A DNA stretch of 64,000 nt from Nonlabens arenilitoris (GTDB lineage: Bacteria > Bacteroidota > Bacteroidia > Flavobacteriales > Flavobacteriaceae), in contig NZ_MTPW01000001.1 in NCBI RefSeq assembly GCF_002954765.1, positions 2,369,501 through 2,433,500 of the forward strand. The letters run 5' to 3'. Below are positions 51,667-60,308 of the stretch, piece by piece (within the stretch, counting starts at the first letter, position 1; the number at the start of each line of letters is the position of its first letter). The notes beneath the pieces are model-generated. The model was given only the letters and a program-made list of their open reading frames with translations, searched no databases and had not been told where the DNA came from. A program made the translations under genes and the position numbers.

Positions 51667-52422
51667 TTAATACTTAGTAATCGTTATTTGAGCGATATAG
51701 GTAGCATCTATAGGTAGTATGCTAAATAGCTCTCTACTTCCTGCGCCTTCAACTACTGCAGCCTTAAGACCTAGATGAACCTGATCGCCTAGATCATAGT
51801 AACGTATGTCTGTGGCATAAAAAGGAACACTTACTGGTGAATTTACAGAACCTCTAGGGATACCACCAAAAATTCTAAAACTATCCGTTTCAGTAGTACC
51901 AGAAAGTTTTAAATTATTAAGATAAAGATTGATGAAAAAAGTACTCGATCCAGAAATAGCTACTGTAGAATTAACCTCAAATCTATAAAAACCTGCCTTT
52001 TTAATTTCAAAATACTCGTCACCCAAAACTGTTGTTCCCGTTGGGTCTACTAATTCAATTAAAGATGTATTATTAATATTAATTTGTGGTAGTTCTAAAT
52101 GGAATCTTCTTTCTTGTCCACTAGCACATGGAACACAATCGCTAAAAAAGACATTACCACCAGAACCAAATTTTGCATTAAACGCCAGTTGAGGTATTCC
52201 CACATTTTCTACGGCCTGATCAATAGTTACATTCACTATATCGCCGTTGGAATCTCTTGCTAGTAATCTGTTTTGAGCATCATAGTTGGTACCGTTAGGT
52301 GCGTCATCGATACGTATACCGCCTGCAACATGTAAATCATTTTGGGGACTAACGGTTCCTACACCTACCTGTGCTTGTACGGTAAAGGACAGAAACAAAA
52401 TAATAATGTAATAAGACTTCAT
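51667..52422 (-). CDS. Secreted GVGI-type protein, copy C
   Basis: A secreted protein of about 251 residues. The start is ATG 52422 (MKSYYIIILFLSFTVQAQ), which gives a clean signal peptide; an in-frame extension to 52470 is unlikely. The mature N-terminus VGVGTVSPQNDLHVAGGIRI matches the GVGI/LHV motif of the proteins at 36198 and 37504. The C-terminal ~150 residues form a beta-rich domain resembling TNF/C1q-like jelly rolls (YFEIKKAGFYRFEVNSTVAI). The function is unknown. Confidence 0.72.
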   Translation of the reverse strand: MKSYYIIILFLSFTVQAQVGVGTVSPQNDLHVAGGIRIDDAPNGTNYDAQNRLLARDSNGDIVNVTIDQAVENVGIPQLAFNAKFGSGGNVFFSDCVPCASGQERRFHLELPQININNTSLIELVDPTGTTVLGDEYFEIKKAGFYRFEVNSTVAISGSSTFFINLYLNNLKLSGTTETDSFRIFGGIPRGSVNSPVSVPFYATDIRYYDLGDQVHLGLKAAVVEGAGSRELFSILPIDATYIAQITITKY

Positions 52423-52640
52423 GAAGGTTGGGTTTAAGTAATAGAGTATTTCAATAATACTGTTCTTCACCTTAATACCATGCTCATTACTAGATTAATC
52501 GATTAACAGAAAACTTTTAGTGACATCACGCAATTACTGAAAGGATTCTTGAACAGAAGAAATTTCTATAACAAAAGAAACAATCCATAAGCTCAACTGT
52601 AAAAATGAGGCTTTTATAATGCTTTTGATTTTGTTTACTC

Positions 52641-54230
52641 TTAACTACTACAGCTCAACATACTACATCCTACTTTGGTACGAGCCCAGTCTGGTCGCAG
52701 ATCATACCATTTATCAAATTCTGGTTGCTCGTCATATGGTCGTTGCAACATTCTATAGACCTCATTTAATAAGGTATAATCACCTTTATCAGCCTCGTCA
52801 ATTACTAATTGTGCGATATAATTTCTAAACACATATTTTGGGTTAATAGCGTTCATTTGTTGTTGTTTCGCTTTCGCGAAAGCGATACCATCCATACCTA
52901 ACGCGTCTTGCTCTAACTGCAGTCTTTTTAAATATGTTTCTAACCATTCTAGCCAGCTCCACTGATGTGGCTCGCTGATGTTTTCAAGATCATAGAAAGC
53001 CATTGAAATAGTTATGAAGGCTTTATCAGCATCCATATGTGGTTCAATCAAAGATAATTCCCTGAAAAACAAAGTCATGTCTGTCTCGTGCAGCTGTAGA
53101 TGATGTTCTAAAGTAGCGACTAGCTTTTGATCATTTTCTTGAGTGGTTTGAAGTCCCAATTTGCTTTTCATCATCATCAAGTACTGGGACTGATAGTTTG
53201 ATTTATATTCATTTAAAATAGCTTCTAGTGCCGGACCATCATTAATTAATTCATATAATGCATTTGCTAGTTGCAATAGGTTCCATAAACCTATCTCTGG
53301 TTGTGCACCATAGCGGTAACGTTTATTCTGGCTGTCTGTGGTGTTAGGTGTCCATCCATGTTCATAAGGCTCTAACCAGCCATAGGGTCCGTAATCTATA
53401 GTAAGTCCTAGAATAGACATATTATCTGTGTTCATCACTCCATGTACAAAGCCTACACGCTGCCAGTGAATAATCATTTCTAGCGTGCGATGAGTCACCT
53501 CTTGAAAGAATTGTAAATAGGCTTCTTTACCTGTCGCGGTAATATGACTATAAAATGTTTTTATGGTATAATCAGTAAGCTGCTTCAAATACTCTGGATT
53601 GCCTTGCGCTGCAGCCCATTCAAAATTTCCAAAGCGTATAAAACTAGGCGCTACACGACATACAATAGCACCTTTTTCATGTGCAGCATTACCATCATAT
53701 AACATATCACGCAGTACCTGGTCGCCACTTAATGAAAGTGATAAGGACCGCGTGGTAGGAACACCTAGATAATGCATCGCCTCGCTACATAAATGCTCGC
53801 GTATACTGCTGCGCAGCACGGCAAGTCCATCACCACGTCGAGAATATGGAGTAGGACCAGCACCTTTTAACTGCCATGCCCATCGCTGGTCATGATGCAG
53901 CATCTCAAATAAATTGATAGCACGTCCATCACCTAACTGTCCAGCCCAATTGCCAAATTGATGTCCGGCATATGCCATTGCATAAGGTGCAACGTTATCT
54001 GGTAATTCTTGTCCAGTGACTAACTTTTTAAAGGAAAGTGACTGCACATCTTCATTTGTAAAACCCAGCTCTTGTGCTAGCTTAGATACATGAATGACTT
54101 GTGCGTTTTTAAAGACTAATGGTTGCGCTAGGGAATAAGCCGCACCAGTAACTTGTCTAGTGTAATTTTCTGTTATTGGGTCCTGTGGTAACGCGTCTGT
54201 AAAGCTGTTATTAATATGGATGTTGTGCAT
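52641..54230 (-). CDS. selO: Protein adenylyltransferase SelO (YdiU)
   Basis: A pseudokinase-fold AMPylase of 529 residues that transfers AMP to protein Ser/Thr/Tyr. Motifs are GQLGDGRAINLFE, KGAGPTPYSRRGDG, RSSIREHLCSEAMHYLG, HGVMNTDNMSILGLTIDYGPYG and the C-terminal GCSMLSCSS, where the conserved Cys replaces the selenocysteine of animal SelO. I start at ATG 54230 (MHNIHINNSF); a 24-codon upstream extension is not family-like. A dispersed palindrome (52869-52884) is read as AFAKA. Confidence 0.93.
   Translation of the reverse strand: MHNIHINNSFTDALPQDPITENYTRQVTGAAYSLAQPLVFKNAQVIHVSKLAQELGFTNEDVQSLSFKKLVTGQELPDNVAPYAMAYAGHQFGNWAGQLGDGRAINLFEMLHHDQRWAWQLKGAGPTPYSRRGDGLAVLRSSIREHLCSEAMHYLGVPTTRSLSLSLSGDQVLRDMLYDGNAAHEKGAIVCRVAPSFIRFGNFEWAAAQGNPEYLKQLTDYTIKTFYSHITATGKEAYLQFFQEVTHRTLEMIIHWQRVGFVHGVMNTDNMSILGLTIDYGPYGWLEPYEHGWTPNTTDSQNKRYRYGAQPEIGLWNLLQLANALYELINDGPALEAILNEYKSNYQSQYLMMMKSKLGLQTTQENDQKLVATLEHHLQLHETDMTLFFRELSLIEPHMDADKAFITISMAFYDLENISEPHQWSWLEWLETYLKRLQLEQDALGMDGIAFAKAKQQQMNAINPKYVFRNYIAQLVIDEADKGDYTLLNEVYRMLQRPYDEQPEFDKWYDLRPDWARTKVGCSMLSCSS
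52869..52884. repeat. Dispersed palindrome copy 11 (inside selO)
   Basis: Perfect CGCTTTCGCGAAAGCG inside selO, read in the third possible frame GCT-TTC-GCG-AAA-GCG as AFAKA. Confidence 0.95.
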
Positions 54231-54376
54231 GATACAAAGGTAGCAGAATTGAAGGGAAACTAGATTTAATGATATGCCAAACCATATATAAAGGAATCTC
54301 AAAAATCCCCCATAATGGGAATGGTTTACTATTCTATAACAATGTAATTTTCATCATTAATCAATAATTATAAATT

Positions 54377-55735
54377 ATGAAAAATGTAATCATCAGTATA
54401 GTATTCTGTTTATTCATAAATATAACGATGGCACAGTTCCCCAGTTTTAGAGCTAGTGAAAAGTCTTATTCACCTTTAACTGTTAACGACGCTGATTTAG
54501 TAAAATTTGGTGATAGTGTTTCTGCAAATAGAGTAGTGATTACTATATACAAAGAAGATCTAAACATATTCCTTAAAGAGAAAATAGACCCAAGTCTAGA
54601 TTTTGATCTTTTGCAAAAAACAGACCTGAGTACTTTTCAAAAAAAAATGGCTGTAAATAGAAAAAGGTTAGATACAGCACAAATAGCTTTATATGATGTG
54701 ATTAAGGAAAATATAGAGGATAAGGATGGTCTTATTTTAAACCTTAAATCTATAGATTATGATAATGCTACACTAGATGATTTTATCAATATGCATTTTA
54801 TCGCAGAATCAGTACCTGCTTCTCAAGATCGCTTTCCACTTTTTAAAGTCAAGTATCATCAAGCGTTAAAACAGTTAGATGCGGTCAGAAAAAAGAAGCG
54901 CGCCTTACTAGATAATCAAGAATTTATCGAGGCAGAGAGATTAACGATAATAGAGAAGAAGTTTCAAATAAGTGCTGATACTTTAAAAACACTGTTTCAC
55001 GATGCCCGAGATTCTACAAATATCAAGTACAATATTTTTAAAGAGAATCAGATAGATCCAGTGCAACATATATATGCTCGAGATCATGGTAAGTTGTATT
55101 TTGTCAATGAATCAGCCCTACAATTCAATACCGATGCAGCAGTTGTAAATACTGAATTTGCAGCGACATTTTTTGGACCGTTGCGAGTCAATTTTGGAAC
55201 GGTTTTAAGTACTGGATCTAATGATGAGGTTGCGGTAATAGATCCTACCACTCCTATTGTGGAAGAGGTAAAAGTAAGCGAAGAAAGCAAACAACGTTTA
55301 ATTACTGGTGGAGGAAACACTTATCTAGGATTAGAGCTTCCGTTCTTGTATTATAGTTCACATCGATTTACGTTTTTTGGTTATATGCGTGGTAGAATGT
55401 CTTTAGAACTCGATGATTTTTCAGATGATGTAGACACAAGTTCAGTTGTATTCAGTAGTACTGGCCATGTAGTACTGGCTATTAATAGTGATGATCGTGC
55501 CTTTAATTTTTATGTGCAAGCCAGTTATGGCTCATATACTGGAGCAAGCGCTTTTAGAGAACGATTAGGTGTTGAGGAAAAGGTTTTTGATTTTGGATTC
55601 ATAACAGCAGGCGTGACAATTAAAGACTCTATGAGGATATCAGTAAATTTTAAACCCATCAGTTCACAAAACCAGTTAAGAGATGGAAAGTTCACGTTAG
55701 GAATTCAATTTTTACCTAATCTATTTAAAACTTAA
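54377..55735 (+). CDS. Exported protein with C-terminal barrel-like domain, unknown function
   Basis: A 452-residue exported protein, signal peptide ending in TMAQ. Residues ~60-220 are helical and charged (LKEKIDPSLDFDLLQKTDL, LDAVRKKKRALLDNQEF). Residues ~255-452 show alternating beta strands typical of a small outer-membrane barrel (TAAVVNTEFAATFFGPLRVNFG, YLGLELPFLYYSSHRFTFFGYMRGRMS) and end in the aromatic-rich QFLPNLFKT. I do not recognise a named family. Confidence 0.65.
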   Translation: MKNVIISIVFCLFINITMAQFPSFRASEKSYSPLTVNDADLVKFGDSVSANRVVITIYKEDLNIFLKEKIDPSLDFDLLQKTDLSTFQKKMAVNRKRLDTAQIALYDVIKENIEDKDGLILNLKSIDYDNATLDDFINMHFIAESVPASQDRFPLFKVKYHQALKQLDAVRKKKRALLDNQEFIEAERLTIIEKKFQISADTLKTLFHDARDSTNIKYNIFKENQIDPVQHIYARDHGKLYFVNESALQFNTDAAVVNTEFAATFFGPLRVNFGTVLSTGSNDEVAVIDPTTPIVEEVKVSEESKQRLITGGGNTYLGLELPFLYYSSHRFTFFGYMRGRMSLELDDFSDDVDTSSVVFSSTGHVVLAINSDDRAFNFYVQASYGSYTGASAFRERLGVEEKVFDFGFITAGVTIKDSMRISVNFKPISSQNQLRDGKFTLGIQFLPNLFKT

Positions 55736-55777
55736 AAGAATTTGTATTATTGAAGAACAATCATTAAAACATAGCAC

Positions 55778-56206
55778 ATGAAAATTTTAAAAGCTTTAAG
55801 TCTTACCGCAGTTTTATTTATGTTTTTAACCTCTTTTACAGCGCTAGTGGGCGATAGTCCTCATGTAGGTCGTTGGAAGGGTGAAGATAAAGGCGATATG
55901 GGATTTCTAGAATTGACCAGTGATGGATATGCTACCTTTGAATTCGAAGGACAAAAAATGGGCGGCCAATCCTATGTTAGTGATGGAGTAGAACTCGCAA
56001 TGACTTATAAAATTGATAAAAAGCAATCACCAGCACATATCGATTTTATTATGATCGATAAAAGCACTGATGCTGAACGAGGACGCCTTAAAGGAATTAT
56101 AGAGATGAAATCTCATGATCAAATGCATCTTGCCATAGGCTTCGGTGGAGGATCACGTCCTACAGATTTTACGGTAGACGCGCTACTTTTCAGTAGGGTG
56201 AAATAA
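55778..56206 (+). CDS. Small exported hypothetical protein
   Basis: A 142-residue protein with a signal peptide (ending near TALVGDSP) and a lipocalin-like beta layout (VGRWKGEDKGDMGFLELTSDGYATFEFEG, LKGIIEMKSHDQMHLAIGFGG). It resembles small exported proteins of unknown function with a W-x-G start. Stands 42 bp after the barrel-like gene; co-transcription possible. Confidence 0.65.
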   Translation: MKILKALSLTAVLFMFLTSFTALVGDSPHVGRWKGEDKGDMGFLELTSDGYATFEFEGQKMGGQSYVSDGVELAMTYKIDKKQSPAHIDFIMIDKSTDAERGRLKGIIEMKSHDQMHLAIGFGGGSRPTDFTVDALLFSRVK

Positions 56207-56245
56207 TGAAAAAGTATCGATCAATACTCTTATCAATGATTAATT

Positions 56246-56656
56246 TTGTCATCAAAAAATAATCCATTGCACTGTCCTTGTGATACCCAGCGACTCTATA
56301 AAAACTGTTGTGCAATCGCGCATCATCAAATTAATGATGTCGCTACAGCACAGCAATTGATGCGATCGCGTTATAGCGCTTTTGTTATAGGTGACATCGA
56401 TTTTCTACAACGCAGTCATCACAGCTCTATGAGACCTAGTAAAAAAGAAGCTCGTGAGATCAAACAATGGACTCAATCTGTAGATTGGATTAAATTAGAA
56501 GTTTTACAAACTAATAAAGGACTGAAAAACGATTTAACAGGTACGGTAGAGTTCAAAGCTTATTTTATGGAAAATGGTCGGGTAGACGTCATTCACGAGC
56601 ATTCTAGATTCTGTAAAGAGAATGGACATTGGGTTTATCTAGACGCGATGGTATAA
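56246..56656 (+). CDS. YchJ-type protein (SEC-C zinc motif and NTF2-like domain)
   Basis: A 136-residue protein of the YchJ/UPF0225 family. The N-terminal zinc motif is CPCDTQRLYKNCC and the NTF2-like domain has LMRSRYSAFVIGDIDFL and ends HSRFCKENGHWVYLD. The start is a TTG at 56246 because no ATG fits. The molecular role is unknown. A dispersed palindrome follows 23 bp after the stop. Confidence 0.88.
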   Translation: MSSKNNPLHCPCDTQRLYKNCCAIAHHQINDVATAQQLMRSRYSAFVIGDIDFLQRSHHSSMRPSKKEAREIKQWTQSVDWIKLEVLQTNKGLKNDLTGTVEFKAYFMENGRVDVIHEHSRFCKENGHWVYLDAMV

Positions 56657-56679
56657 GAGGCAAATGGATTGTGGAATTC

Positions 56680-56695
56680 CGCTTTCGCGAAAGCG
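56680..56695. repeat. Dispersed palindrome copy 12 (between convergent genes)
   Basis: Perfect CGCTTTCGCGAAAGCG between the YchJ-type gene and the small basic protein gene. Confidence 0.95.
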
Positions 56696-56709
56696 AACTA
56701 TAAAAAAGC

Positions 56710-56865
56710 CTACTGCTCTTTACTGTTTTGAGCAGCTTTAATAATCGCTTTTAACCTTAGGGCACGAGCCTCTTTCTCCTCTCGCAATTTATTCTTCTTG
56801 CGATTCATAAGCTTTGTGTGCTTACTCTTGTTTTTGGTGTTTTTTTCTTTTCCAGCTTTGGCCAT
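56710..56865 (-). CDS. Small Lys/Arg-rich protein
   Basis: A 51-residue frame, strongly basic (MAKAGKEKNTKNKSKHTK, then KKNKLREEKEARALRLKAIIK), predicted all-helical. Composition and clean codon use suggest a real nucleic-acid or ribosome-associated small protein. It starts at 56865; a second in-frame ATG lies two codons upstream. No named family is known to me. Confidence 0.6.
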   Translation of the reverse strand: MAKAGKEKNTKNKSKHTKLMNRKKNKLREEKEARALRLKAIIKAAQNSKEQ

Positions 56866-56942
56866 GAGCATATCATCTACTGGCAAAGGTAGTGATATAG
56901 TAGATTTGAAGATAGCACTTACCTTTACAAATAAAAATAACG

Positions 56943-57302
56943 ATGACCGTAAAAGATCTGGTAGGTACTTATAAAGTTAAAGGACATAATCAAGATCGAG
57001 CACATAGCAGCTATAGTGGTGTTCTTACCTTATCACTGGATCAACACGATAGAGTGGTTGCACGATGGCAAATAGGTAATGATCAAGTGCAACAAGGAAT
57101 AGGCTTTTATAAAGATCATATTCTAGTCATTAACTTTAACTATACATCTGATACCGGTGCGATATTTAAAGGTGTGGTAGTGTATAAATGCTTAACTAAG
57201 GATATTCTAGATGGTTTCTGGTCAGAAGAATTAGGTGATCCAGACCATCTAGGTGCAGAACAGGCTTATCGAATTACAGAAAGAAGCGAGTTACTGAATT
57301 AA
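56943..57302 (+). CDS. Hypothetical cytosolic beta-rich protein
   Basis: A 119-residue protein without a signal peptide, beginning MTVKDLVGTYKVKG and rich in beta strands (SGVLTLSLDQHDRVVARWQIG, ILVINFNYTSDTGAIFKGVVVYKCL). The W-and-G pattern resembles lipocalin-like small domains. I recognise no family and no motif that gives a function. Confidence 0.6.
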   Translation: MTVKDLVGTYKVKGHNQDRAHSSYSGVLTLSLDQHDRVVARWQIGNDQVQQGIGFYKDHILVINFNYTSDTGAIFKGVVVYKCLTKDILDGFWSEELGDPDHLGAEQAYRITERSELLN

Positions 57303-57460
57303 ATCCATAAGATTGCTTTAGTTAGGTTGTTATAGCTAAGTTTTAGTGGTTTGGTAAGTAGTTAAGAATTTTCTTATATTTAATTTAGTTTAAAACTGTA
57401 TGAAACTTAGTTTTGTGATTTTCAGAACACTTTCATTATATACGAATCTGGTTAACTGCA

Positions 57461-57634
57461 ATGAATCAATATTTTTTTATAGGCTTACTAATTTTTATGA
57501 TCATCATCATTATATGGATCTACCAGTCTATAGAAGTGATTAAAAAAAAGCGAGCTGCCGGTCACAAGAACTATAGAAATAAAAGTTATTATAAATACTT
57601 TCTCAAGTATGTAATGAAGGACATTCCAGATTAA
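57461..57634 (+). CDS. Small single-TM protein (57 residues)
   Basis: One N-terminal TM helix (FFIGLLIFMIIIIIWIYQ) followed by a basic, Tyr-rich tail (KKKRAAGHKNYRNKSYYKYF). The frame is clean and a short hairpin (TATACCC / GGGTATG near 57651-57670) follows. Probably a real small membrane protein; function unknown. Confidence 0.55.
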   Translation: MNQYFFIGLLIFMIIIIIWIYQSIEVIKKKRAAGHKNYRNKSYYKYFLKYVMKDIPD

Positions 57635-57717
57635 AGCTTAAAGTTCTTAATATACCCTTTAACGGGTATGTTGATATTCAAATCATACTCATATATTTGA
57701 TTACTAACCGTTTTATT

Positions 57718-58014
57718 ATGAAAAAGACTTGGGGAATTATCATTGTCGTATTGTTAATCATTATTGTGACTGCAGGTCGATTGTATAAAAAATACGATCG
57801 TGACCAGCGATTGCAAGAAGAGAATGCGGTATCGCAAGAACAAGCGCAACAATTAATTCAAAATCAACGCCAGGCAGAAATCGATGCCCAACTCGCAGAA
57901 CAAACCCGATTAAGAGACTCTGCTTACCAAGTTGAAAAAGCCGCAAGAGAACAACAAATGGCAGATCTTAAAGCTTTAAGAGAACAACTAGAAGCAGAAA
58001 CAACAGCAGAATAA
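57718..58014 (+). CDS. Small membrane protein with coiled-coil tail
   Basis: A 98-residue protein with one N-terminal TM helix (WGIIIVVLLIIIVTAGRLY) and a C-terminal Gln/Glu/Ala-rich coiled coil (EEQAQ-type heptads to the end). Start ATG 57718; an upstream in-frame ATG at 57697 is less likely. Could be a scaffold or envelope stalk; no family recognised. Confidence 0.65.
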   Translation: MKKTWGIIIVVLLIIIVTAGRLYKKYDRDQRLQEENAVSQEQAQQLIQNQRQAEIDAQLAEQTRLRDSAYQVEKAAREQQMADLKALREQLEAETTAE

Positions 58015-58093
58015 CATCGATAAAAGGCAAAAAAGATAATTGGGTTAATGGCTTGTTTTTTAAGTGTTTATTGATTAATTTTATAAATATAAA

Positions 58094-58111
58094 ATCGAAA
58101 ACGTTTTCGAT
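58094..58111. promoter_or_regulatory. LacI-type operator-like palindrome
   Basis: ATCGAAAAC-GTTTTCGAT, a perfect 18-bp dyad with the central CG and GAAAACGTTTTC core typical of LacI/GalR-family operators, overlapping a promoter-like CACTTTTG at about 58120-58127, upstream of the broken secreted-protein gene. Confidence 0.55.
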
Positions 58112-58270
58112 ATTTACATCACTTTTGTAGATCAAATAATTGTATTATAATTGTCCCGAGATGTTTAGAATATCTCTATAAAATAGATTTGAAAGTTAAA
58201 CACCAAATCATTTTTATTAATAATAATCTCTCCCCTAAAAATTTAATAATTATGAGTAAAATCAAATATT

Positions 58271-58966
58271 ATGAAATTTTTAATTTTTGTGGCAATTCTG
58301 TCATGCACGCCTTTTTTAGCTTATGGTCAAGTAGGTATTAATACCCAATTACCGCAAGCCTTACTAGATATTGAAGTGTCTGATCCAGCTGCGCCAGATA
58401 GTACAGATGGTATATTAATACCACGTGTTAGTGCTTTTCCTGCGGTTGCTCCAGACGTGAGTCAAGATGGAATGTTAGTATATCTTACTACAACCACAGG
58501 TAATAGTACACCAGGTTTTTACTATTGGAATGGAACCATTACCCAATGGTGTAAGTTAATGACTGAGAATGCTATGATGATGTGCTCGATATCTGGTGTA
58601 GGTTAAGGTATTTCTGGTACGGTTTTCAATTTTGACAACTTGAGATTCTCCAGTATTCAAGGAGCAAGTTTTGTAGGTAATGAATTAATGTTGCCGCCTG
58701 GAGTTTATGAAATAGAATCAGACTTAAGGCTCAATCCTAATGTAGCTATAGAATGGAACATGCGTGTGGGCGGCACTATATATGCAGGCTCCATTCCAGG
58801 ATCGTCAGTATCTGCTGTAGCTCTACTTCATACCAGTACTGCTCCACAACGAGCTATAGTCACTATTACTAGCAGTTCTGGTGGGATAGATTTTATCATT
58901 ACTAATGGTGTAGGCGCAAATCTTGTGTCAGACTGTAGCTATCTAAAGATTACAAAGTTGCAGTAG
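58271..58966 (+). pseudogene. Secreted GVGI-type protein, copy D, interrupted by an in-frame stop
   Basis: Signal peptide ending in AYGQ and mature start VGINTQLPQALLDIE, the GVGI motif of the proteins at 36198, 37504 and 51667. The frame meets TAA at 58604-58606 and then continues open in the same frame for 120 more codons to 58966, with beta-rich content like copy C (SIQGASFVGNELMLPPGVYEIESDLRL). A single base change explains it; one-base indels do not. Either a recent pseudogene, a base-call error, or readthrough. Confidence 0.75.
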
Positions 58967-59160
58967 TAGGCAGTCCTTAGATCATAGCAATCATTTGTGG
59001 ACGTATTGTTAAGGCCAGCAATTATAGGATAATATACCGGTTACCTATATCATACAAAGATTTAGATGTCAAATATTGGTGATACTATTTACTCACAAAC
59101 AAGCAAGTACAAATATTTTAATAAGCTTGCCATTTTTAAATAATTGATTTTCATTTAAAT

Positions 59161-59198
59161 AAGTGGCTCTAGAGTATGGAGCTACTCATTTATTTTTT
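59161..59198 (+). terminator. Terminator downstream of the broken GVGI gene
   Basis: AGTGGCTC / GAGCTACT (one G-T pair) with a 9-nt loop, followed by TATTTTTT. Confidence 0.75.
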
Positions 59199-59222
59199 CC
59201 TTTTCTCTTTAATTCTCTTATC

Positions 59223-59286
59223 TTCACATTCCCCTAAAACACAAAATTTCCTACATCATTGGATCAGTGCGTTTTAGGGTTTTTTG
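59223..59286 (+). repeat. 63-bp hairpin element, copy 1
   Basis: TTCACAnTCCCCTAAAACA start, a conserved loop with CCTACATCATTGGAT, closing stem GTTTTAGGG and a T run. CCCTAAAAC pairs with GTTTTAGGG (9 bp). A near-identical copy lies at 63502-63565. Confidence 0.85.
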
Positions 59287-59296
59287 ATTTAAATTA

Positions 59297-59312
59297 CGCT
59301 TTCGCGAAAGCG
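59297..59312. repeat. Dispersed palindrome copy 13 (before hsdM remnant)
   Basis: Perfect CGCTTTCGCGAAAGCG, 28 bp before the hsdM remnant start. Confidence 0.95.
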
Positions 59313-59340
59313 GAATTACAACACACAAACAGTATCCTAA

Positions 59341-59439
59341 ATGTCAGAAGAAGAAAAACAACAAATACTCAAACAAACACTCTGGAATATTGCAAACGAC
59401 CTGCGTGGTAATATGGATGTCGCTATTTTAAGTTTATAA
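59341..59439 (+). pseudogene. Remnant of type I restriction-modification hsdM (N-terminus only)
   Basis: A 32-codon frame starting MSEEEKQQILKQTLWNIAND then LRGNMD, which is the conserved N-terminus of type I methyltransferase subunit HsdM (LWNIANDLRGKMDADEFRDYILG). After NMD the similarity stops abruptly (VAILSL-stop), with no continuation in other frames before the convergent gene 17 bp later. The rest of the system has been deleted, leaving a scar. Confidence 0.75.
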
Positions 59440-59456
59440 AGTTGTTGTAGTAGCAG

Positions 59457-60269
59457 TTATTGGAACTTCATATATACAGGCAAATGATCAGATAGCATTC
59501 TCATATCATATAATTGATCGCAAGACTGCACAAAATCAATACTTCCACAATCGATTAATTTAGTTTTTATCGAGTCATAAATAATATTATCTACGGCATG
59601 ATTCAGATATGTATGGTTGTCACATGATTGCTTTAAGGTTGTTTTATCACCGTTGAGACAAGCTTTAAAATTATTTTCTTTGAATGTATTAAATACACGA
59701 TGACTAATTGGTAAATTAAAATCTCCAGCGAGAATAATATTCTCATCTTTATGGTTAAGCATATAATCACTTAGGCAATTTATTTCAATCTCAGGTTGCT
59801 CACTATACTTTCTAGAATGGTAGTTAAGAACAGTAAAGATCTTCCCGTTTGCTTCAAATCTCATTCTATAAGGTTCTCGATACACACAAGAATCTAATTC
59901 TGTTACTAAGACTCCTTTTTCAACAACTTTTAACTTACTCGTTTTCCATAAAAAGGCATATTTTTCTGTTTTATATTTAGGACTTTTAGTCGCATAGCTT
60001 ATAGAGTAATCCCATTTACTTCCTTTTCTATTAAGCTCATCGGCCAGTCTTGCAACCGCTTGTGAACCACCATATCCTGCTACCACTTCTTGAATGGCGA
60101 TGATGTCATAATCCCTCAAAATTTCGGCAATATTTTCGATTTCGTCAGCAGACTTTGTCTTACCGAAGTCTCTAATGTTCCACGTTACTAATGATGTTTC
60201 TTGTGCATGAGTTGACAATGGTATGCTTAGAGTTAAGATGACTATGAATAGTAAATGTTTTATGCTCAT
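59457..60269 (-). CDS. Secreted endonuclease/exonuclease/phosphatase-family protein
   Basis: A secreted DNase I-like fold protein of about 270 residues. Start ATG 60269 gives a signal peptide ending in THAQ; an in-frame extension to 60305 is less likely. Motifs: VTWNIRDFG, IIAIQEV (metal-binding Glu), ILAGDFNLP and LSDHLPVYMKF (catalytic His/Asp). It cleaves DNA or phosphoester substrates outside the cytoplasm, perhaps for scavenging. Convergent with the hsdM remnant. Confidence 0.9.
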   Translation of the reverse strand: MSIKHLLFIVILTLSIPLSTHAQETSLVTWNIRDFGKTKSADEIENIAEILRDYDIIAIQEVVAGYGGSQAVARLADELNRKGSKWDYSISYATKSPKYKTEKYAFLWKTSKLKVVEKGVLVTELDSCVYREPYRMRFEANGKIFTVLNYHSRKYSEQPEIEINCLSDYMLNHKDENIILAGDFNLPISHRVFNTFKENNFKACLNGDKTTLKQSCDNHTYLNHAVDNIIYDSIKTKLIDCGSIDFVQSCDQLYDMRMLSDHLPVYMKFQ

Positions 60270-60308
60270 AAAAAGTGATATAATATGGGATGATTTTTTA
60301 TCCATTTC

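Larger units (their letters stand above)
58967..59340. other. Intergenic region with two terminator-like hairpins
   Basis: About 370 bp without a gene. It holds a terminator (59161-59198), the 63-bp hairpin element copy 1 (59223-59286) and a dispersed palindrome (59297-59312). Confidence 0.7.

Noticed and set aside
58252..58340. An earlier ATG at 58252 for the broken GVGI gene
   Set aside because: It is in a different frame and yields only a short peptide; the ATG at 58271 gives a proper signal peptide.
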